From: an uncultured Lachnospiraceae bacterium
GTDB taxonomy: Bacteria > Bacillota > Clostridia > Lachnospirales > Lachnospiraceae
DNA length: 64,000 bases
Reading direction: 5' to 3'
NCBI GenBank assembly: GCA_902779355.1
Contig: CACZBF010000007.1
Span: 1 to 64,000, forward strand
Shown here in pieces: positions 53,501 to 60,248 of the stretch. Under the pieces are notes generated by a model that saw nothing but the letters and a program-made list of their open reading frames with translations, made no database searches and had not been told where the DNA came from. Made by a program: the position numbers and the translations under genes. Each line of letters begins with the position of its first letter. Within the stretch, counting starts at the first letter, position 1.

Positions 53501-53619
53501 CTGTCATTGTCCATATGCCAGCCGGTATCATAGAGTCTGGAAAGCTCTACAACCTTCTGCTCAATATCTGTTTTGGTCCGGCTGTCAAGATTCAATTTCT
53601 TCGATTGTTTCCGGCTCAT
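50518..53619 (-). CDS. Baseplate J-like protein 1 (Afp11-type)
   Basis: A 1033-residue wedge protein. The opening RPDIGTTITKIFASQAAENVDRIN and LLPAKPASTIVVMNLMSD and the PKGTKLMTGDDTPMIFET segment match large baseplate-J proteins. The C-terminal third (NIEDLENALERGASILSSRNRIVSMDDYTRAILAYSDTIDQVAG in outline) is the conserved J core. An acidic insertion (about 140-190, DDTEEGPEEAQEED) is unusual. It overlaps gp25 by 35 bases, which implies coupled translation. Confidence 0.9.
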   Translation of the reverse strand: MSRKQSKKLNLDSRTKTDIEQKVVELSRLYDTGWHMDNDRPDIGTTITKIFASQAAENVDRINDILDRYHTEFVNMLDISLLPAKPASTIVVMNLMSDTAPGASVPKGTKLMTGDDTPMIFETDHSLYVTSSRLVASFMADAEDGTIIPLYGDFERPEIIPPELLLDDTEEGPEEAQEEDVSPLTAPLPFVSDEDEEDEESIPQFPHFTLFGEKEGIQQCVALFYHETVFDVVDDVIFVRFTGNEDLVADINAGKYHFEYLTKDGLVPMEKTELMDDGETFLLHKEKEGKDVTIQDKQYQVLVLISDIAALENRKVKRVAFSSKGKPLPPDNVTNGTNDLESEEFLPFTDILSLYQECYICHDRYFSKAGAVISMDFSLSFEEHRIELTPEEAEENLKIIKRRPLAARQEFVAHCYAEEVLIEYFNGTGWKRLPLDADQTALFGTDKAGKIHITFTCPDDWESTESGSYEGRCIRLQLIKTDNCYLRPAIHHCPKIKNVLLSYSFEDTFVDAQRMEAIYGTKRYDLTGKIKNEKGYLLFRKSDYEDDALYLGLTARIDNGPASILFQLQDGIRFSGLKCRFEYRSYEGWRAMKLLDYTQDFTKSGVVIFMPPHDMQRITLEGHKLFWIRIVRNKKQKDDEDISLLPRIENICLNAVQVSNIETRQEEELYIEEMVPNMRFNLGATNVLDADVWVNEMGRYSRETMLRMMDEDPDNIRIEQDITSQITAFYVRWKETDRLETSENPRVYLLDRLRNELIFGDGIHTWIPRVLDDVALKFSVRCCNGAEANIPAFSITDPLGYLMYVGRIYNPVKAYGGSNIEDLENALERGASILSSRNRIVSMDDYTRAILAYSDTIDQVAGIVGETVDGKIDDAAITFVLLMKDFHEGSYAFHRIVSGLKEYLMKRCELTVTEEKLQIIEPIYVDISVNVWANIVQIDDSFEIQNLLQESLKEYLDPSDYEKGRGWKIGTMPKKSQLMMRLNILKSRAVVKKAVMIASYKDHNGFHEVDLNDLKVTPFMICRSGTHEIHISI

Positions 53620-54049
53620 AGCCCTCTGGCTCCTCTTCTTCCTCTTCCTGTTCAGCGTTCAGATAAAACGGAAATACCATGTTGTCTCTTGTATTCGTGC
53701 TAACGATCGTGTAGCCGATCTGGAAGATGACAACACCGGTGCGGCTGGTCGTGTCGGCCGTGACCTGCACGTCCGTGACCCTGGGCTCCTGATTCTCGAT
53801 CTGATCCGTGATCGTACGGATGATCATGTTGATCATGGGCCCGTTCGCATCCAAAAATGTATAAGACATGATCTCGCTGCCGAAATCCGGGCGCAGCGGC
53901 CGTTCCGTTTTCTGTGTCATCAGGATCAAATACAGTGATTCTTTCACGCTCTGTTCCTCTGACACCGTCACGAACCTGCCTGTCGCCTGGTTGATCTGCG
54001 GCGGGAATTTCATTCCTTTTCCTAAAAAATCTTTACTGTGATCGTCCAT
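53585..54049 (-). CDS. gp25-like baseplate wedge protein
   Basis: A 154-residue protein of the GPW/gp25 family, conserved in all contractile systems where it triggers sheath polymerisation and contraction. Segments SVKESLYLILMTQKTERPLRPDFGSEI and ITDQIENQEPRVTDVQV are diagnostic (shown in parts: LILMTQKTERPLRPDFG). The C-terminal tail of about 20 residues is acidic. The gene starts 4 bases before the spike stop. Confidence 0.93.
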   Translation of the reverse strand: MDDHSKDFLGKGMKFPPQINQATGRFVTVSEEQSVKESLYLILMTQKTERPLRPDFGSEIMSYTFLDANGPMINMIIRTITDQIENQEPRVTDVQVTADTTSRTGVVIFQIGYTIVSTNTRDNMVFPFYLNAEQEEEEEEPEGYEPETIEEIES

Positions 54050-54052
54050 AAT

Positions 54053-54883
54053 TTACCCCAGTTTGATTGGTTTTCCTGATACATTTACCATCCCGTTTGC
54101 GGTCAGCTTCAGGAGTCCGTTCGAGCTCTCCTGGATGCTCGAGCCTTCCAGCTTCACCATGCCGCCCGCAGAAACGGAAATTTTGCCTGTTGCGTCGACC
54201 ACGATATCCTTGGCCTGCACCGTGATCTTGCCGGTCTTGCCGTTCATCACGATCGAGAGGTTGTCGCCGACCTTGAACGTCATGGATTTCACCGTGGTCA
54301 TTAAGATCGTCCCTTTGCCGGACTCCATTTCCAGTCTCGCGTTCTTCTCTTTGTCCGTGATCGTGATCTTCTTCTTGTCGTTGTCCAGCGTGACCTCGTG
54401 GGCCTTGTCCGGCGTGAAGATACTGATCTTGTCCTTCGTGCCGTCCCCGCTGTCACCGGGCGAATTGCCCGCAACGTCCTCAAACTCAATCGAGCTGCCG
54501 TGCCTTGTGACGATGCGTTTGTGCTGGTTCTTCTCGTGCTTGCTCTTCGTCAAAAACTTGTTGGCATTTTTCTGAAGGCAGCCAATCACATAGGGTCTGT
54601 CGATAAGCCCCTGTTCAAACGCCACGAGCACCTGATCGCCCACCTCGGGGAGAAAATACATCCCGTATTCGGTGCCGCCGGACGGCATCGCGACTCTCGC
54701 CCACTTCAGAACATTTGCCTCTTTATCGCGCGTGTGGATCGAGACGCAGACACGGCCCGGAAATTTCTGGCTCCAGTTGTCCGTCACCTCACCGACCATC
54801 ACGCCGAAGATCCGGTTGTCACCGGTGTCGGTCTTCTGTGTTTTCTTTTCGCTGACTTCCTCAAAAATGTCAAATATTGCCAA
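54053..54883 (-). CDS. gp5-like spike protein with OB-fold
   Basis: A 276-residue spike. Start is TTG 54883 behind AAAGGAG. The OB-fold base V domain (about 25-110) reads GVMVGEVTDNWSQKFPGRV and PEVGDQVLVAFEQGLIDRPY. From about 150 onward repeated short beta strands (KKITITDKEKNARLEM, ITVQAKDIVVDATGKI) form the triangular beta-helix needle. No lysozyme domain is inserted, as in eCIS and pyocin spikes. Together with the separate gp27-like hub it replaces a fused VgrG. Confidence 0.92.
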   Translation of the reverse strand: MAIFDIFEEVSEKKTQKTDTGDNRIFGVMVGEVTDNWSQKFPGRVCVSIHTRDKEANVLKWARVAMPSGGTEYGMYFLPEVGDQVLVAFEQGLIDRPYVIGCLQKNANKFLTKSKHEKNQHKRIVTRHGSSIEFEDVAGNSPGDSGDGTKDKISIFTPDKAHEVTLDNDKKKITITDKEKNARLEMESGKGTILMTTVKSMTFKVGDNLSIVMNGKTGKITVQAKDIVVDATGKISVSAGGMVKLEGSSIQESSNGLLKLTANGMVNVSGKPIKLG

Positions 54884-54898
54884 TGCTTTTCTCCTTTA

Positions 54899-56149
54899 TC
54901 AGATCGGAAGGCTGCCTGCGCCCGGAATGCCGCCGCCTGCTATGTCGGATGAAACGGAAGCCGCCTTGCCGACGATCTTTGTCTGGAACATGCCTTCGCT
55001 GTTCAGGGTATGCCGAAGGGTCTGGATGTAATAATTGTTATCCACGCCGGTACCGAAACCTTTCAACTTGATAAATCGTCCGGGGACCAGCTCCGGGATC
55101 CCCACCATCGTCAATTCCAGCGTTGCGAGCCGGTAGGTTCGGTCCTCCTGAATGTACTTTGCGCGGTATTGCGCTTCCTCCGTACTCGTAGCCGAAGGAT
55201 CCAGATACACATAAGTGGAATTGCTGATCAGGGACTTTGCCTTATTTCCCTGAGAAAGCTTGTTGCTGTTCTTCGCCTTGCCGGTCAGCACCTTCGCCTT
55301 GCCGGCATCAAGCCCGCGCACCTCCACGAGGCCGACCTGGCTCGTGATATCGTACTCGACATTGAGGTATTGGATACTCGCTTCATTCGTGATCTCCATC
55401 AGCGTGGAGCTGTCGCTTTTTGCGGTACGCAGCACGACCTGGCCTGCATGGATGAAAAAGTCCATGTTGTACTTCTTTGCGACCTTGACGACAAATTCAT
55501 AATCGCTCTCTCCGACCATCTCAATCGTCTTGTCTGTCGCATTCGCCGTGTCTCCCGCTGCGCCTGCCGCCGCGCCGCCTCCGGCCCCGCCTGTCAGAGC
55601 ACCTGCCGCACCTGCCGCGCCGCCGTCCGGTGTGGAGCCGATCGTGAGTTCCGTGATCGCGCCGTCGCTTTTTAAATTTTCATAAACGGTCTGGTTAAAG
55701 ATCTCCTTAACCGCATCGCCGTAGGTCTTGGCTGTGAGCTGTTTGGAGCAGCTGTTTGCCATCATCACCGCCTTGACATCCATGGCCGTGACTTGGATCC
55801 CGGGGATCTCTCCCTGCTCATAGATGAAGTTGACCTTCGTGATGACCCCGGCAAAGACCATCGGGCCGCTCTTATCGTAGCCCAGATAAAGTTTGACCAC
55901 GGAGCCGAGCAGGATATACTTCTTCGCCGACTTAAAGTTGAAGCTCGTCGCCGCCTGATCATATACGTTGTAGAGCGTAAACACGGCCTGTGAAGCTTCG
56001 AATCCCGCCGAGAGATCGATCGTCACGTCACTGATCGCAATCCTGCTTTTGCCGTCTTCGGAAAAGACATTTCCGTCGACTTCCACTTCCAGCGCAGGAC
56101 GCCGGAAGTGATTATATTTTTTTAACAGATCAGAATAAGTAACTGCCAT
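54899..56149 (-). CDS. gp27/gpD-like baseplate hub protein
   Basis: A 416-residue hub of the phage late control D family. N-terminal half: RRPALEVEVDGNVF, VKLYLGYDKSGPMVFAGVIT, and GIQVTAMDVKAVMMAN; C-terminal half: RLATLELTMVGIPELVPG and NNYYIQTLRHTLNSEGMFQT. Between them at about 175-200 lies a Gly/Ala-rich stretch (GGAAGAAGALTGGAGGGAA), probably a flexible loop. It forms the trimeric hub that carries the gp5 spike and connects to the tube. Confidence 0.92.
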   Translation of the reverse strand: MAVTYSDLLKKYNHFRRPALEVEVDGNVFSEDGKSRIAISDVTIDLSAGFEASQAVFTLYNVYDQAATSFNFKSAKKYILLGSVVKLYLGYDKSGPMVFAGVITKVNFIYEQGEIPGIQVTAMDVKAVMMANSCSKQLTAKTYGDAVKEIFNQTVYENLKSDGAITELTIGSTPDGGAAGAAGALTGGAGGGAAAGAAGDTANATDKTIEMVGESDYEFVVKVAKKYNMDFFIHAGQVVLRTAKSDSSTLMEITNEASIQYLNVEYDITSQVGLVEVRGLDAGKAKVLTGKAKNSNKLSQGNKAKSLISNSTYVYLDPSATSTEEAQYRAKYIQEDRTYRLATLELTMVGIPELVPGRFIKLKGFGTGVDNNYYIQTLRHTLNSEGMFQTKIVGKAASVSSDIAGGGIPGAGSLPI

Positions 56150-56162
56150 AACAGATTCCCAA

Positions 56163-57104
56163 TCAGAAGTTCAAGATACTCTTTGCCACGTTCTTTACGG
56201 TACCGCCGGAAAGATCCACGGAACCATTTTCGAATACCGTGTCGTATGCCGTCTCCCAGTAACCCAGGTCGCTGTTGCTGACCGACTCATCCTGCAGATA
56301 GATCGACATATTGACCTTCGCACGCACCGGACGCCCGACGCTGTCAAACATCGTATAGGTGGCGTTGACGCTCTTTAACTCGCCCTCATAATAGAGATCG
56401 CCCCATTCAAAGCACACCTGGCGCGTATATGCGTTACGCATGGCTGCGATAAAGCCTTCCACTGCCGCCTGTACCGTGAGGTCGGTACCACTGCCAAGCT
56501 TGTTGCTGACGAAGCCGCCGACCAGATCCAGGCCTTCATCGATCAGGTTTGTTGTGGAGAAGTTGGCAAGGTCGGATGCAAATGCTTTGTAATTGGAGGT
56601 CAAGCCGTCAAACATCAACTGCACGGACATCTCCACGTGCGGCATCGTAACGCCCATTTCAATGCTGCCGGGCTCACCTTTTTTTGCGTTCGCATACACA
56701 CTCTTCTGTACGACCTCGCCGCCACCCTGGCTGCTGATCTGCAGTGAAGACGGATTGAACTGGACCTTAAACACCTTGTCGTAATCATCGTTGCTTGCCT
56801 GGCCGATTCCCATCTTTTTGCCGATCGCACCGCCGATCGAGCCGAGGAGTCCGCCGCCTGCCACCTGACTGACAGATTTCTTCGCCGCTTCCCCTGCTTT
56901 GTCTTTTAAATTGTTCACAGCGCCGTTTAACTTATCACCGCCGGGAATTTTTGACCCGAGTGCGCTGCCGCCTGCTGCTTTTTCGGCTTTTTCCTTACTG
57001 AATGCTTCCTCTGTCAACTTGCGGCAGTCTTTGATCTTCACATAAGCCGGGGCAGTCGCAAACGATTCTGCACCGAGTTTTAAGAGATCCATAGGATTAA
57101 ACAT
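56163..57104 (-). CDS. CIS tube/LysM-region protein (Afp7/gp53-type), copy 2
   Basis: A 313-residue protein of the CIS tube N-terminal family: FKVQFNPSSLQISSQGG, VEMSVQLMFDGL, VCFEWGDLYYEGELKSVN and YTMFDSVGRPVRAKV. Related proteins in eCIS connect hub and tube and often carry a LysM domain, which is absent here. A Gly/Ala/Lys-rich N-terminal segment (about 30-95) is inserted. It shares its plan with 57117-57983; having two such proteins is regular in Afp-like clusters. Confidence 0.88.
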   Translation of the reverse strand: MFNPMDLLKLGAESFATAPAYVKIKDCRKLTEEAFSKEKAEKAAGGSALGSKIPGGDKLNGAVNNLKDKAGEAAKKSVSQVAGGGLLGSIGGAIGKKMGIGQASNDDYDKVFKVQFNPSSLQISSQGGGEVVQKSVYANAKKGEPGSIEMGVTMPHVEMSVQLMFDGLTSNYKAFASDLANFSTTNLIDEGLDLVGGFVSNKLGSGTDLTVQAAVEGFIAAMRNAYTRQVCFEWGDLYYEGELKSVNATYTMFDSVGRPVRAKVNMSIYLQDESVSNSDLGYWETAYDTVFENGSVDLSGGTVKNVAKSILNF

Positions 57105-57116
57105 AAGCTCTCTCCC

Positions 57117-57983
57117 TTATTTATCCGGGAACGCGGTGTCAAACGCGCCGTCCCATGCCTTGACATCCGACGGGAACATCGAGTTGCTGTCCGACTGCTG
57201 AAGCTTCAGCTGGACTTCCGCCCGGATCGGGTGTCCTTTTTTGTTAAACATTGTATAATTTGCTTCCACGTTCGTCAGCATCCCGTGGAAAAACATTTCC
57301 GACCAGTAAAAGATGACCTGCTGGGTCCGTTTGTGCATGAGGAGGGAGATCAATGCTTCCACCTGCGGCCGTACGGAATACCCCTTGCCGGTGACATTCT
57401 GATAGATTGACTTTCCGAGCTCGATCCCGGTACCGATGTTGAGCGCGATATCCTGATAGCCGAACGCATCCTGATCGTTGATTTCTTCAAAGATCAGTGT
57501 GACGTAGAAGTGGACCGTGGAAGGCTTATCAAAAGTCGATACCTGCGAGACCGCCTTGTCTCCGGCGCCTTCATAGTTGTAGAACGCGCCGCCGCTGGCC
57601 ATCAGACGGATGGAACTCGGGTTGTACTGCACGGTCATCGAAACGAAGTTCTTTGCCTTTAATTCCGCTTCGAGCGCTGCACCTTTCATCTTGTTCTTTG
57701 CGGTGTCCGCGATCAGATCCGCGCCGGTACCGCTGGCCTGGCCCGCTTTAGATGCGACCTTTTTCAGCGCAGAAGTCGTACCGCTGCCACCCATGATGAG
57801 CGACCGAAGCGCCGCCACATCGTCAGAGGTTGAGACGCCGACGCTGTCCAGATCAACCGAAGCGCCGCCGCTGTCTTTTTTCCGGACAAAGAGCTTCGCT
57901 TTCGGAAGCCGCCCTGCATAGGCTGCGGTGATCGCAACCTGTCCGGCAAACATGGTACCTTGTAAGATGTCTGATGTCGCCAT
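57117..57983 (-). CDS. CIS tube/LysM-region protein (Afp7/gp53-type), copy 1
   Basis: A 288-residue paralogue of 56163-57104: MTVQYNPSSIRLMASGG, VHFYVTLIFEEIN, VIFYWSEMFFHGMLTNVEAN and YTMFNKKGHPIRAEV. An Ala/Gly-rich N-terminal stretch is again present. No LysM domain. Lies 2 bases after the 752-residue gene stop. Confidence 0.88.
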   Translation of the reverse strand: MATSDILQGTMFAGQVAITAAYAGRLPKAKLFVRKKDSGGASVDLDSVGVSTSDDVAALRSLIMGGSGTTSALKKVASKAGQASGTGADLIADTAKNKMKGAALEAELKAKNFVSMTVQYNPSSIRLMASGGAFYNYEGAGDKAVSQVSTFDKPSTVHFYVTLIFEEINDQDAFGYQDIALNIGTGIELGKSIYQNVTGKGYSVRPQVEALISLLMHKRTQQVIFYWSEMFFHGMLTNVEANYTMFNKKGHPIRAEVQLKLQQSDSNSMFPSDVKAWDGAFDTAFPDK

Positions 57984-57985
57984 AA

Positions 57986-60244
57986 TTACAATCCTCTTCT
58001 CCTGCGCTCATTCTGCAGCTGTTTCTCGATCCTTCCGTACACCTTTTCCGTGATCGTATCCATCTGCCGCCGCACGGTGCGGTTGATCAGCCTCTGGATC
58101 TCTTCTTCGTTCTGCTCGACCACGTTATTCGTGACCGTATTCGTCGTCGTATAATTCGTGGTCTCAGTCGTCTTTTCTTGTGATTGCGTCCGCTGCACCG
58201 TCTCGCGGTTCCTGCGGATCTCTTCCCGGATCTCCTCCAGATCCTCTTCGGAGATCTCGTTCTCTACGCTGCGGTGGATAAAGGAGATGGTCTCCCGGTC
58301 TTCGACGGTTTCCTGTTTTCTCCGTCGTCCACCCTTTTCTCCGCGCCAACGCTCAACCACACGCTCCGTGATCTCTTTGACGATCGCACGGTCTTCACGC
58401 TCTGTCAGATCCCTATGTACAAGCTCTGCATCTGTCCGGGTCTCCATCGCGCGTTCTCTGATCTCGGTCTCGCGTTCTTTGATCTCGCGCACCATATTGC
58501 GAACGGTTTCTTCGCGTTCTGCCTGGCTGCCGCCTCCCTCTCCGGTATCGGCCAGGAACTGCTCCATCGCAGCGGACTCCTGTGTGGGTGCGGCCTCCGG
58601 ATGGATCAGGCGTTCGCGCTCGCGCTCCGGTGTCGCCTGGTAAATATCGTAAAACAGCAGCGATTGGTTGTTCACCGAGACACCCATTTTTTCGCGCTCG
58701 GTCTCCGGCGCTTCGATGTATTGACGGATCAGGCGGTTCACGATCCGCTGATCGCGGGGAAGCGCCTCTTCCAGCGCTCTTACCAGCGCCTCCTGCTCTT
58801 CCCGTTCTTTGGTGCCTTCCTCGCGGATGCTTTCCAAAAACTGTTCCGGGTGCTCCAATGCTTCCAGAGCATTCCTCTGCATCTCCTCGCGGGAAACATT
58901 CTCCCGCTGTCCCGGCCGATACTGTTCCACGATCTGCCGGAGGTTCTGCATGTATTTTTCGTTTCTTGCAACGTTCTGCTGATAGGTCTGGTACAACTGC
59001 TGGCGAAGGTTCTCGGTACTTTCCTCGACGTTCACCTCCGTCGTCTCGGTGTCACCCTCCTTCGTCACATGCGTGAGGTCGGTCTGTTCAAACGTATCGC
59101 CCTCCTGCGTTACGGTCTCGCCACCGAGGAGGACCTGTTCTGCGGATGTCTCATAGACATTGCCGCCGATCGAGGGCTGGATCCTTGTATCCGACCAGCG
59201 CCTTAAGTCCAGGATCTGGTTCAATACCGAAAGCTCACTCCGGCTTTCGTCGATCTCCTGCTCCGCGCGGTTTGTGACTTCGCGGAGGTACTGGATGTAA
59301 GCAGTGTTGTTCTCGATCCTCGAGAGCGTATTCTCTGCGGATTGATAATATGCCGCATCCGCCTGATACCAGTTGTTCAGTTTATGGTCGATGTACTCGT
59401 AAGCGGCCTGATAAATGTTGTCGATCAGGTTTAAGAGCACTGCCGATGTCACGCGTTCGCTGACATTTTCCACCGTGATCTCGTTCTCCGTCAGATCCGT
59501 CCCTTCGTAGACGTTTTCATGCCGGTAGATCAGGGGCTGTCTCTCGCCGCGGACATTTTCTCTCAGGCGCTGCAAGAGGATCTCTCTCGACAACCGCGTG
59601 CTCTCCGCCAGCTGATATTGCTGCTGTGTGATGCTGCGCGGATTGTAGCTCACCGACGAAAAACTCTGCAGCATCTGGTAGATCGCACCGGTCTGAAGCC
59701 TTGCATTGACTTCCTCGTGGAGGTGCAGTACCTCCTGATGGAGCTCCTCGGTCTCACTTTCGATCTTCGTCTCGTTCTGCTCCTGATAGTCCGTCACCAT
59801 GTTGCGGAGATCGATCATGTTATTCCAATAGAGGTTCACGAGCTCGTTCTGCTCCTTGGTCTCCTGGAAGGCTTTCCGTACCTCCTTCATGAACTTCCGG
59901 TCATCGTGTATGCCGAGCTGCCTGAGGATATTGGAAATATAGACCCTGTCCTGATAGTGGAGCGTCCCGTCCGCCGAGACAAGGATGCGGTTGATCAGGT
60001 TGTTGATGATCTCCACTTTCTGCATCTGGCGGTTCTCGATGTTGGTCTCGTTTGCAAACATCGTGTCCCCGCCTTCCATCAGGAAGATCTCCGGCGGCTG
60101 CGTCACGAGATGCAAGAGATCCGTGGTCTCCATATACCGGCCGATCTGCTGATAGTTGCCGCGGATCCGCTCTGTGAACGTCTCATACGAGCCGCACAGA
60201 TCAGCCTTTACCTTTGTCTGTATCGGTGCTTTGATCTTTAACAT
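57986..60244 (-). CDS. 752-residue helical protein, tape-measure candidate
   Basis: No family recognised with certainty. The protein is very rich in Glu, Gln, Arg and Thr, with long predicted helices throughout; residues about 20-190 look more folded (GRYMETTDLLHLVTQPPEIF, ILRQLGIHDDRKFMKEV), and the C-terminus ends VYGRIEKQLQNERRRRGL. Its place between tube and hub genes, length and helix content fit a tape-measure/ruler (Afp14-like). A Thr/Asn linker (TTNYTTTNTVTNN) lies near 690. No Shine-Dalgarno is evident; the start is 4 bases after the preceding stop, so it is likely translated by coupling. Confidence 0.6.
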   Translation of the reverse strand: MLKIKAPIQTKVKADLCGSYETFTERIRGNYQQIGRYMETTDLLHLVTQPPEIFLMEGGDTMFANETNIENRQMQKVEIINNLINRILVSADGTLHYQDRVYISNILRQLGIHDDRKFMKEVRKAFQETKEQNELVNLYWNNMIDLRNMVTDYQEQNETKIESETEELHQEVLHLHEEVNARLQTGAIYQMLQSFSSVSYNPRSITQQQYQLAESTRLSREILLQRLRENVRGERQPLIYRHENVYEGTDLTENEITVENVSERVTSAVLLNLIDNIYQAAYEYIDHKLNNWYQADAAYYQSAENTLSRIENNTAYIQYLREVTNRAEQEIDESRSELSVLNQILDLRRWSDTRIQPSIGGNVYETSAEQVLLGGETVTQEGDTFEQTDLTHVTKEGDTETTEVNVEESTENLRQQLYQTYQQNVARNEKYMQNLRQIVEQYRPGQRENVSREEMQRNALEALEHPEQFLESIREEGTKEREEQEALVRALEEALPRDQRIVNRLIRQYIEAPETEREKMGVSVNNQSLLFYDIYQATPERERERLIHPEAAPTQESAAMEQFLADTGEGGGSQAEREETVRNMVREIKERETEIRERAMETRTDAELVHRDLTEREDRAIVKEITERVVERWRGEKGGRRRKQETVEDRETISFIHRSVENEISEEDLEEIREEIRRNRETVQRTQSQEKTTETTNYTTTNTVTNNVVEQNEEEIQRLINRTVRRQMDTITEKVYGRIEKQLQNERRRRGL

Positions 60245-60248
60245 GTTC

